Below, piece after piece: positions 9,692 through 17,364 of a stretch of 43,599 nucleotides of DNA. This stretch comes from Caballeronia sp. (lineage in GTDB: Bacteria; Pseudomonadota; Gammaproteobacteria; Burkholderiales; Burkholderiaceae), in contig NZ_JAQGMM010000097.1 in the NCBI RefSeq assembly GCF_028292365.1, positions 1 to 43,599 of the forward strand, written 5' to 3'. The position numbers and the translations under genes were made by a program. Within the stretch, counting starts at the first letter, position 1, and each line of letters begins with the position of its first letter. The notes under the pieces are model-generated. The model saw only the letters and a list, made by a program, of their open reading frames with translations, did not search any database and was not told the DNA's origin.

Positions 9692-10522
9692 TTATTCGCC
9701 TTCCAGGTTGTAACCGCTGAACCCCATGAGCGCCGACAAGCGCGCGGTCATTTCGCCGACCATCTTGCAGACCTCGTCGAACTCGGGATTGACCTTTTTA
9801 TCGATACGTTCGAGATACGGTACGTTGACCGCCGCCACGGCGTCACCGGTGCTCCCAATCACCGGAAATGCCACGTTGGTTACGCCGCGCATTTGCCGGC
9901 TGGGCACGATCTCATGTCCGGTCGCGCGAATCTCGTCGAGCAACGCCAGCAGAGCCGCCGGTTCCACGTCGTTCTCGCCTTCCACGCGTGTGTGCGCGGC
10001 AAGCATTCGCTCCCGCTCGGCGAGATCGCGGAAAGCGAGCAGCACGTGGCCTGACGAGGTATCGGTCAGGCCCATCACCGCGCCGACTTTCAGTCCGAAG
10101 GACCATCGCTCGGGACTATCGACTTGCGCAATTACCGCGACGCGGCCGCTGTGATAAATCGACAAATGGCACGACTGCCGCGTGACGTTGGCAAGATCGC
10201 GCAACAGCGGCAGGGCCATGGCGGTCAACGATCGAATGGGCTGTTGCCGGTGCGCCATTTCGAACAGCTTGAGCGTCAACGTATAGCGGTCGTTATGATC
10301 GCCTTGCACATAACCGCGGCGCTCGAGCGTCACGACCATGCGAAAGATTTCGCTCACGGTACGGCCGAGTTTCACCGACAGTTCGTTGAGCGTGTAACCC
10401 TCGGCCGTGTCCACGAGCACGTCGAGAATATCGAGACCTTTTTCGAGAGCGGGCGCAGCGTAGCGCGGGCTCTCGGCGTTCTCGTCGGACGCGTTCCGGG
10501 ACGGTTTTAGAACTGTATTCAT
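9692..10522 (-). CDS. IclR-family transcriptional regulator
   Basis: 276 residues. An N-terminal winged helix (ALEKGLDILDVLVDTAEGYTLNELSVKLG, then SEIFRMVVTLERRGYV) is followed by the IclR effector domain, with LTDTSSGHVLLAF, the region RATGHEIVPSRQMRGVTNVAFPV, and AAVNVPYLERI near the end. Members bind small carbon-source ligands and repress or activate nearby catabolic genes, usually as dimers or tetramers. The ATG at 10522 lies 31 bases after the transporter stop; an in-frame TTG at 10579 would overlap the transporter. It is the last gene of a three-gene unit with the ACS transporter and SDR enzyme, so it is likely their local regulator, acting at the inverted repeat upstream of the SDR gene. 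Confidence 0.9.
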   Translation of the reverse strand: MNTVLKPSRNASDENAESPRYAAPALEKGLDILDVLVDTAEGYTLNELSVKLGRTVSEIFRMVVTLERRGYVQGDHNDRYTLTLKLFEMAHRQQPIRSLTAMALPLLRDLANVTRQSCHLSIYHSGRVAVIAQVDSPERWSFGLKVGAVMGLTDTSSGHVLLAFRDLAERERMLAAHTRVEGENDVEPAALLALLDEIRATGHEIVPSRQMRGVTNVAFPVIGSTGDAVAAVNVPYLERIDKKVNPEFDEVCKMVGEMTARLSALMGFSGYNLEGE

Positions 10523-10553
10523 GGCAATGTCTTGAGCGAAAGGGAGCGCATCG

Positions 10554-11876
10554 TCAAAGCGCTTGATCGCGGTTGGCAATACGAGCGGGCAAGCCGAACA
10601 GGATCAGCAGGGCCGCGAGGATCAGGACTGCCGCGATAGCGTACAGGCCGCCTGACGGCACACCGGTCATATCCACGACCTTGCCGACCAGATACGGGCT
10701 GATGATGCCGCCCAGATTGCCGATGGAGTTGATCAGCGCAATCCCGCCGGCCGCCGCCGTGCCGCTCAGGAACGCAGGCGGCAAGGTCCAGAACACCGGC
10801 AGGCAGCCGATTGCACCCACCGCAGCAATCACAAGCGAGATCATCGCAAGCGTGGTGTCGTGGGCGAAATACGCGCTCAGCATATAACCGATGCCGCCCA
10901 CGCCGACCGCCAGCCCAAGGTGCCAGCGGCGCTCACCGTGCCGGTCCGAACTCTTGCCGAGCGCCACCATGCCAATCCCCGCTGCCGCATACGGAATGGC
11001 GGTGAGGAGGCCGATGGTCATCGGACTGGTGATGCCGGTGTTCTTGATCAGTTGCGGCATCCAGAACGTCAGCCCATAAAGTCCCATCAGCATGAAAAGA
11101 TAGATCAGCGAGAGCAGCAGCGTGCCGGGCTGGCGCATGGCGTCGATGAATTTGTGCGACGTGCCGTGGTCCTCGCGATCCAGGTTGGCTTGCAGCACAG
11201 CCTTCTCTTCGGCGCTCAGCCACTTCGCGCTGGCAATGCGGTCATCGAGAATGGCCAGCACCAGCAAGCCGAGCAGAGCGGTCGGCAACCCTTCGAGCAG
11301 GAACAGCCACTGCCAGCCTGCCAATCCGCCCAGACCGGCGAAACGCGTCATGATGAAGCCCGACAGCGGGCCGCCGATCACGCCTGAGATTGAGATCGAC
11401 GTCATGAAGAGTGCATTGATGCGCGCGCGCCGCTTGGCGGGGAACCAGTAAGTGAAGTACAGGATGATGCCCGGCAGAAACCCTGCTTCTGTCGCGCCAA
11501 TCACGAAACGCAGCACGTAGAACCACGTTTCCGATGTGACGAACATCATCGCGGCCGAGGCAATGCCCCACGAGATCATGATGCGCGCGATCCAGATACG
11601 CGCGCCCACACGGCTCAGGATCAGGTTGCTGGGAATTTCGAAGATGAAATAGCCCACGAAGAAGATGCTGGCGCCAAAACCATACGCAGCGTTCGAGAGG
11701 CCCAGGTCGCCCTGCATCTGCAGCTTGGCGAAGCTGATGTTGACGCGATCGAAGTAGGCGAAGATAAAGCAGACGATCAGCAACGGCACGATCCGCCACA
11801 CGGCCTTGCGATAAGCGGTTTCTTCAAGTGCAGCGGCGGCTTCCGGACTCGCCGCTAGCGGCATCGATCCTGACAT
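10554..11876 (-). CDS. MFS transporter, anion:cation symporter (ACS) family
   Basis: 440 residues with twelve predicted helices. ACS-family marks are strong: FAYFDRVNISFAKLQM in helix 1, YGFGASIFFVGYFIFEIPSN in helix 2, then ILSRVGARIWIARIMISWG. These proteins take up organic anions such as sugar acids, tartrate or phthalate with protons. The ATG at 11876 is chosen because GGGGGAACC precedes it; a second in-frame ATG at 11903 is possible. It lies 63 bases after the SDR gene and 31 bases before the IclR gene on the same strand. The context suggests import of a sugar acid or hydroxy acid oxidised by the SDR enzyme; the compound is not identified. Confidence 0.9.
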   Translation of the reverse strand: MSGSMPLAASPEAAAALEETAYRKAVWRIVPLLIVCFIFAYFDRVNISFAKLQMQGDLGLSNAAYGFGASIFFVGYFIFEIPSNLILSRVGARIWIARIMISWGIASAAMMFVTSETWFYVLRFVIGATEAGFLPGIILYFTYWFPAKRRARINALFMTSISISGVIGGPLSGFIMTRFAGLGGLAGWQWLFLLEGLPTALLGLLVLAILDDRIASAKWLSAEEKAVLQANLDREDHGTSHKFIDAMRQPGTLLLSLIYLFMLMGLYGLTFWMPQLIKNTGITSPMTIGLLTAIPYAAAGIGMVALGKSSDRHGERRWHLGLAVGVGGIGYMLSAYFAHDTTLAMISLVIAAVGAIGCLPVFWTLPPAFLSGTAAAGGIALINSIGNLGGIISPYLVGKVVDMTGVPSGGLYAIAAVLILAALLILFGLPARIANRDQAL

Positions 11877-11939
11877 TTGGGTTCCCCCGGTTTTTATATT
11901 CATCAGCTATACGAAGCAATCAGGCTTAATCAATCAGAC

Positions 11940-12710
11940 TTAATTCGACCAGCCGCCGTCGATCATGTGAATCGCGCCGGTGGTGAACCCGGATTCATCG
12001 GAGGCGAGGTAGGTCACCAGTGCCGCGACTTCTTCTGCACGCCCGACCCGTCCAATAGGCTGACGCGCGACGAACGCGGCACGAACCTGTGCTTCGTCCA
12101 GATGCGATGCTGCCGCCTGACTCGCGATTCGCCCACGCAGCGACGGTGACTCGATCGTGCCAGGGCAGATCGCGTTGCAACGAATAGCCTGGCCAACGAA
12201 ATCGGCAGCCACGGACTTCGTCAAACCGATCACGGCCGCTTTCGACGCGCCATAAACGAAGCGGTTCGGCACGCCTTTCACGCTCGATGCCGCCGAGGCC
12301 ATGTTGATGATCGACGCCCCTTTGCCTGCGTCGATCATGGCGGGAAGGAATGCGCGAATGGTCCGGTACATGGCCTTGACGTTCAGGTCGAAGCTGAAGT
12401 CCCAATCCTTGTCCGTGCACTTGAGGATGTTGCCGTCGTGGACGTAGCCGGCGCAGTTGAACAGTACGTCGAGCGGGCCGGTTGTCGCGGCGAACGCGTC
12501 GACATCGGCGGAATCCAGCACGTTCAGGCGCGCGGTGCGCAAGGTAGAGCCAGCGCCTGCGTCGCGGGCGAGTTCGGCGAGGGCGTTTTCGTCGATATCG
12601 GTTGCCCAGACGTGAGCGCCTTCGGCCGCGAGCATGAGCGCGGAAGCCCGTCCGATGCCTTTGCCTGCGGCTGTCACCACGATGTTTTTGCCTTCGACAC
12701 GCTTGACCAT
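11940..12710 (-). CDS. SDR-family dehydrogenase, BDH2/ketodeoxyfuconate dehydrogenase-like
   Basis: 256 residues of a classical short-chain dehydrogenase. The NAD-binding glycine motif is TAAGKGIGRA, the specificity aspartate is in VWATDIDE, the structural motif is NCAGYVHDG, and the catalytic set is the Ser of NMASAASSVKG with YGASK. The ending DGGWSN and the run SSVKGVPNRFVYGASKAAV resemble mammalian BDH2/DHRS6 and bacterial 2-keto-3-deoxy-L-fuconate dehydrogenases. It should oxidise a hydroxy acid or deoxy-ketoacid with NAD+. The ATG at 12710 has AAAAAGGAG eight bases before it. It is the first gene of the unit SDR - transporter - IclR, and its upstream region holds the inverted repeat at 12786-12816. 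Confident to family, less so to substrate. Confidence 0.88.
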   Translation of the reverse strand: MVKRVEGKNIVVTAAGKGIGRASALMLAAEGAHVWATDIDENALAELARDAGAGSTLRTARLNVLDSADVDAFAATTGPLDVLFNCAGYVHDGNILKCTDKDWDFSFDLNVKAMYRTIRAFLPAMIDAGKGASIINMASAASSVKGVPNRFVYGASKAAVIGLTKSVAADFVGQAIRCNAICPGTIESPSLRGRIASQAAASHLDEAQVRAAFVARQPIGRVGRAEEVAALVTYLASDESGFTTGAIHMIDGGWSN

Positions 12711-12785
12711 TGATGCTCCTTTTTGGTGGTTGGTCTCGTCGATGCGGTTCCCCGCATGAGTCCCCATAGGGTTCCGCGTCAGATT

Positions 12786-12816
12786 TTCACATATGAAAAG
12801 AATTTTTATAAGTGAA
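12786..12816. promoter_or_regulatory. 31-bp inverted repeat, probable IclR operator
   Basis: The arms TTCACATATGAAAA and TTTTTATAAGTGAA are inverted copies (12 of 14 matching) separated by GAA. The site is 76 bases upstream of the SDR start, in an AT-rich island inside GC-rich sequence, and 155 bases before the divergent cold-shock gene. IclR proteins commonly bind such palindromes near the promoter they control. That this is the site of the IclR protein encoded at 9692-10522 is inference. Confidence 0.55.
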
Positions 12817-12970
12817 GGTAAACGCGGAGACGCGCTGGGACGGGCTGAGGGAGGTTTTTTGCCCACGCCAGTGGACGAGGACGGAGGTTCAACTGATACG
12901 GGCAAAAAGCGGCGTCAACGAAAACTGCCGAGCGTGATACCGTTCCCCTTTTTCCAGCCAGGAGACGGCC

Positions 12971-13174
12971 ATGCCGTTCGGACGAGTAAAGTGGTTCAGC
13001 GATGCAAAGGGTTTTGGTTTCATCACCCCGGACGACGGCAGCGAAGAGCTGTTCGCCCATTTCTCAGAGATCAAGACTGAAGGATTCAAGTCCTTGCTTG
13101 AGAACCAGAAGGTGAGCTTCGATGTGGGCCAGGGCCCCAAGGGCAAACAGGCGTCGAATATCCACCCTGCCTGA
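12971..13174 (+). CDS. Cold-shock domain protein (CspA family)
   Basis: 67 residues forming a single cold-shock domain: [20 protein letters not shown] contains RNP1 (KGFGFI) and LFAHFSEI contains RNP2, followed by the basic C-terminal strand. Such proteins bind single-stranded RNA and DNA and melt mRNA structure; many are constitutive rather than cold-induced. The ATG follows AGGAGACGGCC. The 5' leader lies in the 150 bases downstream of the inverted repeat at 12786-12816. The gene is monocistronic. Confidence 0.95.
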   Translation: MPFGRVKWFSDAKGFGFITPDDGSEELFAHFSEIKTEGFKSLLENQKVSFDVGQGPKGKQASNIHPA

Positions 13175-13236
13175 ATCGCCAGTGGGTGCCCTATGAGTCC
13201 GCAGGGCGGCGCGGCTGGCCAGCGTCGTGCGGGACG

Positions 13237-13272
13237 TGAGACTCGTGAGACTTGTGAGACTTGTGAGACTCA
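13237..13272. repeat. Four tandem 9-bp repeats
   Basis: Four head-to-tail copies of TGAGACTTG or close variants (TGAGACTCG, TGAGACTTG twice, TGAGACTCA), between the cold-shock gene and the convergent permease gene. It is a minisatellite-like tract that may vary in copy number. Confidence 0.85.
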
Positions 13273-13315
13273 ACAACTGCCGCTGCACGACGCGCTGCCT
13301 TGGCGAGCTACGGGG

Positions 13316-14779
13316 TCACTCCACGTGCCGCTCCGGATGCCGCAGCCGCGAGTGATTGCGTCCAAACGAGATGTAGATCACGAGTCCGATCACCAGCCAG
13401 ACCACGAGCCGCATCCACGTGACGAGTGGCAGGCCGGTCATCAGCAGCACGCAAAACAGGATGCCGAGAATGGGCACCACCGGCACACCCGGTACGCGAA
13501 ATGGCCGGCTCGCACCGGAGTCGCTGCGCCGCAGATAGATCACCGCGCCGCACACCAGGACAAAGGCGAATAGCGTGCCGATACTCACCATCTCGCCCAG
13601 CACGCTGATTGGCGTAAAGGCCGCGACGATAGCAACGACCACGCCGATCATGGTCTGGCTGAGGTGGGGCGTCTTCAGACGCGGATGGACCCGCGCGAAC
13701 AATCCCGGCAACAAGCCATCCTGCGACATCGTGAAGAAGATGCGGCTCTGTCCGTACAACAGCACCAGGATCACGGTCGTCAAACCGGTCAGCGCGCCGA
13801 TCTTGATGAGGATGGAGAACCAGGTGAGGCCAATCACGTCCACGCCCTTCGCAATCGGATCGGGCACGTTCAATTCGCCATAAGGCACGAGTCCGGTGAG
13901 CACCCCCGCCACCGCGATGTAGAGGATCGTGCAGATCACCAGTGAGCCGAGAATGCCGACCGGCATGTCGCGTTGCGGCTTTTTGGCTTCCTGGGCACAG
14001 GTCGATACTGCATCGAATCCGATGAACGCAAAGAACACGACCGCGGAGCCGCGCAGGATTCCGCTCATGCCGAAGTTGCCGAACTCGCCGGTGTTAGCCG
14101 GGATGAACGGATGCCAGTTCCCGGGATGCACGAAGAACACGCCCAGCGCAAGAAACGCCACCACGACAAACAGCTTGATCGCGACCATGACGTTGTTGAG
14201 CCGGGCCGACTCCTTGGTGCCCATCACCAGCATGAGCGTCAGGGCGGCGACGATGAAGACCGCTGGCAGATTAACGATTCCTGCCACCGACGTGCCGTCG
14301 GCAAGCTTCACCATGGTGCCGGGTGCAGCCGCCATTTGGGGTGGAAAGGCAATCCCCACGTTACGTAGCAGGCTGACGATATAACCCGACCAACCGACCG
14401 CAACCGTGGCCGCGCCCATGGCGTACTCGAGGATCAGGTCCCAGCCGATGATCCACGCAAACACCTCGCCCAGCGTGGCATACGTGTAGGTATAACTGCT
14501 GCCGCAGACGGGGAGCATGGCCGCGAGTTCGGAATAACATAGCCCGACAAACGCGCAAGCGATACCGCCCAATATGAACGACAGGATGATGGCCGGTCCC
14601 GCGAACTGCGCGGCGGCCGTGCCTGTCAGCACGAAGATGCCGGCGCCAATGATGGCGCCAATGCCCATTGCCGTGATGCTGAGTGCGCCCAGTGTCTTAG
14701 CTAGCGGGCGCTCGCCGCCGTCAGCACTCTTGACGATATCGGCAACGGATTTGCGCGCCATGTAACTCGTATCAGCCAT
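13316..14779 (-). CDS. Amino-acid permease, APC superfamily (CAT/YfnA-like)
   Basis: 487 residues with about twelve to fourteen helices. The first is marked by LSITAMGIGAIIGAGIFVLTG, the substrate-binding GxG motif of the APC fold. Next come FILGGIACAFVGLCYSELA and the loop PVCGSSYTYTYATLGE, as in cationic amino-acid transporters and Bacillus YfnA. FFAFIGFDAVSTCAQEAKKPQRDMP is the helix 6 signature. The probable role is proton-coupled uptake of amino acids. The ATG at 14779 has GAGGCGAC nine bases upstream and matches the family start; an in-frame ATG at 14875 adds a non-family extension. No enzyme gene is adjacent, so the amino acid is unknown. Confidence 0.88.
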   Translation of the reverse strand: MADTSYMARKSVADIVKSADGGERPLAKTLGALSITAMGIGAIIGAGIFVLTGTAAAQFAGPAIILSFILGGIACAFVGLCYSELAAMLPVCGSSYTYTYATLGEVFAWIIGWDLILEYAMGAATVAVGWSGYIVSLLRNVGIAFPPQMAAAPGTMVKLADGTSVAGIVNLPAVFIVAALTLMLVMGTKESARLNNVMVAIKLFVVVAFLALGVFFVHPGNWHPFIPANTGEFGNFGMSGILRGSAVVFFAFIGFDAVSTCAQEAKKPQRDMPVGILGSLVICTILYIAVAGVLTGLVPYGELNVPDPIAKGVDVIGLTWFSILIKIGALTGLTTVILVLLYGQSRIFFTMSQDGLLPGLFARVHPRLKTPHLSQTMIGVVVAIVAAFTPISVLGEMVSIGTLFAFVLVCGAVIYLRRSDSGASRPFRVPGVPVVPILGILFCVLLMTGLPLVTWMRLVVWLVIGLVIYISFGRNHSRLRHPERHVE

Positions 14780-14966
14780 GATGTGTCGCCTCGGTCGTAC
14801 GTTGGTGGACACGAATTGAACGGGACGCAATGCCCGGATCAACTTGCGGATCACTACGAAAAACGCTTGATGCAAGACGGCTCACGACGACTCACTGCAT
14901 TGAGTGAATGACGCTGACGGTTTAAGTCTATGCCTAATGAAATTTAATGGGAAGCGAGGCAATAAC

Positions 14967-14998
14967 CCTATCTTGCATCGCTTTGGGTGCAAGATAGG
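14967..14998. terminator. Perfect 11-bp inverted repeat with 10-base loop
   Basis: CCTATCTTGCA and TGCAAGATAGG are perfect inverted copies around a ten-base loop, 110 bases past the aroG stop and 188 bases before the permease start (both minus strand). It may be a second terminator for aroG or an operator for the permease; there is no T-run to decide. Confidence 0.4.
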
Positions 14999-15070
14999 CA
15001 TGGCATGCGCAGTGCTACGGGGAGAGTCGGTCATCGCGTGAGCACGCGATGTGGTTGCGGCAATGCAACG

Positions 15071-15100
15071 TCAAACGAGGCTTGCGGAGCCTCGTGTTGA
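15071..15100 (-). terminator. Terminator hairpin of aroG
   Basis: A 12-pair stem with a single bulged G (arms TCAAACGAGGCT and AGCCTCGTGTTGA, loop TGCGG) starts 8 bases after the aroG stop. The following bases on the minus strand are not T-rich. Confidence 0.55.
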
Positions 15101-15107
15101 GTCAATA

Positions 15108-16226
15108 TCAGTGCTTGCGGCGCTCACGTACTGCAGCAGCAAGTGCCTGCAAAACCGGTTCGGTTTGCGTCCAGGCGAGGCATGCATCGGTAATGGAGAC
15201 GCCGCGGCGCAGCGGTACACCCGGCTTCAGATCTTGCCGGCCTTCTTCCAGATGGCTTTCGATCATCACGCCAATAATGCGCCGGTCGCCGCCGTTCAGT
15301 TGCCGCGCGATGTCCTGCCCCACGTCGATCTGGCGCAGATGCGACTTGCCCGAATTCGCATGCGAACAGTCGATCATCACCTGCTCGCGAAGTCCCACTT
15401 CCTTGAGTGCAGCACAGGCTGCCGCTACGCCTTCGCTATCGTAGTTCGGCCCTTTCTTGCCGCCTCGCAGGATCACATGCGCGTCCGCGTTGCCACGGGT
15501 TTCGAAGATGGCGGCCATGCCCATCTTGGTCATGCCCATGAATGCGTGGCTTGCTTGCGCCGTGACGATTGCGTCCGCTGCGATCTGCACGCCGCCGTCG
15601 GTGCCGTTCTTGAAACCGATCGGGCAGCTCAGTCCCGAAGCCAGTTGCCGATGGCTCTGGCTCTCCGTCGTTCGCGCGCCAATAGCGCCCCAGGCAATCA
15701 GGTCCGCAATGTATTGCGGGCTGAGCAGGTCGAGAAACTCGGTGCCCGTCGGCAAGCCGATGCTGCTGATGTCGAGCAGCAACTGGCGTGCGCGGCGCAG
15801 GCCTTCATTAATACGAAACGTGCCGTCCAGAAGCGGGTCGTTGATGTAACCCTTCCAGCCAACGGTGGTACGTGGTTTTTCAAAGTACACGCGCATCACG
15901 ATCAACAGGTCGTCTCGCAGTTCGTCAGCGGTGGCCTTCAGGAGATGAGCGTATTCAAGTGCCTGGTCGTGGTCGTGAATCGAGCACGGTCCGACGACAA
16001 TGACCAGCCGGTCGTCGCGGCCTTGAAGAACGTCAGCTATTTCAACGCGGCTTTTTTCAACCAGCGTCTGCACCGCGAGCGGCACGGGCAGGTCATCTTG
16101 CAGCAGCGCGGGGGAAATCAGCGGGCGGACGGCGCCAATGCGGACATCGTCGATGCGGGTCGTATCTTGCGTCGAGTCGGCACGGCCGGCCTCCTGATCA
16201 TGAAACGGGTTGTCGAGGCGGCTCAT
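15108..16226 (-). CDS. aroG: 3-deoxy-7-phosphoheptulonate synthase, class I
   Basis: 372 residues of the class I (E. coli AroFGH type) DAHP synthase. The enzyme condenses phosphoenolpyruvate with erythrose 4-phosphate, the first step of the shikimate pathway, in the cytoplasm. Visible hallmarks are VVGPCSIHDHDQALEYA with the metal-binding cysteine, MRVYFEKPRTTVGWKG, GARTTESQSHRQLASG, GFKNGTDGG and IDCSHANSGK. The N-terminal extension of about 50 residues, where feedback amino acids bind in this class, is present, so inhibition by Phe, Tyr or Trp is expected; which one cannot be told. The ATG follows GGAG at nine bases. It appears monocistronic, ending in the hairpin at 15071-15100. Confidence 0.95.
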   Translation of the reverse strand: MSRLDNPFHDQEAGRADSTQDTTRIDDVRIGAVRPLISPALLQDDLPVPLAVQTLVEKSRVEIADVLQGRDDRLVIVVGPCSIHDHDQALEYAHLLKATADELRDDLLIVMRVYFEKPRTTVGWKGYINDPLLDGTFRINEGLRRARQLLLDISSIGLPTGTEFLDLLSPQYIADLIAWGAIGARTTESQSHRQLASGLSCPIGFKNGTDGGVQIAADAIVTAQASHAFMGMTKMGMAAIFETRGNADAHVILRGGKKGPNYDSEGVAAACAALKEVGLREQVMIDCSHANSGKSHLRQIDVGQDIARQLNGGDRRIIGVMIESHLEEGRQDLKPGVPLRRGVSITDACLAWTQTEPVLQALAAAVRERRKH

Positions 16227-16390
16227 GGGATGGTTCTCCGGAAACAGGGTGACAGCCCGGGATTATCGCATTTGAGCCAGACGAAGCCGGCGAGCACGTC
16301 GGGCAAAGCGGCAAACTTGATGAGCCAGATCATCAGCAACCTGAAGGTTCGTTTCGCCAAGCGACCACACAAGCGCGTTTACCCTCAATT

Positions 16391-16401
16391 TAGTCATACT
16401 A
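16391..16401. promoter_or_regulatory. GntR operator candidate 1 (upstream of regulator gene)
   Basis: TAGTcatACTA, a palindrome with a three-base centre, sits in an AT-rich stretch about 80 bases before the GntR start. It shares its half-sites, and the flanking ATTT, with the two palindromes upstream of the transporter gene. Confidence 0.6.
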
Positions 16402-16481
16402 TTTGGAATTTCTGATTACCCTACTTATGCTGTGCTTACGTCGGTTAGTTGATTAGAACCGAGGCTTTTCTTTCACTGCAC

Positions 16482-17210
16482 ATGGACTATCGACATCTCC
16501 AGCAGGGCAAAAGCATGCACGGGCGCATCGTGCAGGATCTCGGCATGGATATCGTCGGCGGCAAGGTTGCACCCGGCGAACGGCTGCCCGCCGAGGTGCT
16601 GCTTTGCGAGACCTATGGCGTAAGCCGCCCGGTCTTGAGGGAGGCAACGCGTGTGCTTGTGGCCAAGGGACTGGTGGTGTCCAAGCCGCGGGTGGGCAGT
16701 GTCGTCAGACCGCGCGCCGACTGGCATATGCTCGATCCCGACGTGCTCTACTGGACGCTCAACAGCGTGCCCGAAGGCGAGTTCTTCCGTTCGCTGCTCA
16801 CCGTGCGGCGCATTATTGAACCGGCTGCTGCGGCGCTCGCGGCCACGAGCGGCAGCAGCGAGGACCTCGCCCGGATCGAGGCTGCTTATACGCGCATGGA
16901 AGCGGCTGCAACCGCGCCCGAATTGCTCGAGCCCGACCTGGAGTTCCATCGCGCGATCATGGCGGCTACCCATAACGACATGCTGGCGTACATCGGCAAT
17001 ATGTTGTCGCTCGCACTGTCCGAATCCATTCGCCTGACCAGCCGTCATCCCGATACTCACGCGCTGTCCTTGCCGCGGCACAAGGCGATTCTCACGGCCA
17101 TTCAAAGCCGCGATCCGCTGGGCGCGCGGCAGGCGAGTCTGGTGCAACTCGAAAGCGCGCGAGTAGACGCGGACAGCGTGCTTGAAGAAGGCAATGCACG
17201 CCGCGCTTAG
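16482..17210 (+). CDS. GntR-family regulator, FadR/FCD subfamily (DgoR-like)
   Basis: 242 residues. The winged helix is at residues 8-75: GRIVQDLGMDIVGGKVAPGERLPAE, then CETYGVSRPVLREATRVL as the recognition helix and KPRVGSVVRPRADW as the wing. An all-helical FCD domain follows, with LEFHRAIMAATHND supplying the usual metal- and ligand-contacting residues and RHKAILTAIQSRD near the end. RVGSVVRPRADWHMLDPDVL is very like galactonate and other sugar-acid repressors. The ATG at 16482 begins the conserved region; only a weak GAGG precedes it. The regulator is followed 155 bases on by an ACS transporter, and palindromes TAGTnnnACTA lie before both genes, which suggests autoregulation and control of uptake. 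The ligand is unknown. Confidence 0.9.
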   Translation: MDYRHLQQGKSMHGRIVQDLGMDIVGGKVAPGERLPAEVLLCETYGVSRPVLREATRVLVAKGLVVSKPRVGSVVRPRADWHMLDPDVLYWTLNSVPEGEFFRSLLTVRRIIEPAAAALAATSGSSEDLARIEAAYTRMEAAATAPELLEPDLEFHRAIMAATHNDMLAYIGNMLSLALSESIRLTSRHPDTHALSLPRHKAILTAIQSRDPLGARQASLVQLESARVDADSVLEEGNARRA

Positions 17211-17240
17211 TGGTCGTTTCAGTCTCCAATTAGTGGAAAT

Positions 17241-17253
17241 ATAGTAAGACTAT
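17241..17253. promoter_or_regulatory. GntR operator candidate 2
   Basis: ATAGTaagACTAT, a perfect five-base inverted repeat around three bases, flanked by AAAT and TTT. It lies 31 bases after the GntR stop, in the region upstream of the transporter gene. Confidence 0.7.
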
Positions 17254-17304
17254 TTTATGGCCAAGGCGGGTTTACTCCGTTGCCTCTGCGGTTCGCTGCG
17301 AAAT

Positions 17305-17317
17305 ATAGTGTGACTAT
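17305..17317. promoter_or_regulatory. GntR operator candidate 3
   Basis: ATAGTgtgACTAT, with the same flanking AAAT and TTT as site 2. Its centre is 64 bases from the centre of site 2, close to six helical turns, so dimers on both would face the same side of the DNA. It is 48 bases before the transporter start. Confidence 0.7.
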
Positions 17318-17364
17318 TTGTAGCCCCGCAAAGAGCGTCCATTGGCGTAGACGAGGAGACGGAT

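Larger units (their letters stand above)
14780..15107. other. Intergenic region, permease promoter and aroG 3' end
   Basis: This 328-base gap holds no supportable gene. It contains three hairpin-forming elements (the two annotated separately at 14967-14998 and 15071-15100, and CATCGCGT/ACGCGATG arms at 15032-15051). A short palindrome TCACTgcattgAGTGA lies at 14892-14907, about 115 bases upstream of the permease start, a possible regulatory site. Confidence 0.6.

Noticed and set aside
15051-16415. 454-codon frame on the plus strand
   Set aside because: It covers aroG antisense; the aroG frame carries unmistakable enzyme motifs, so this is a shadow.
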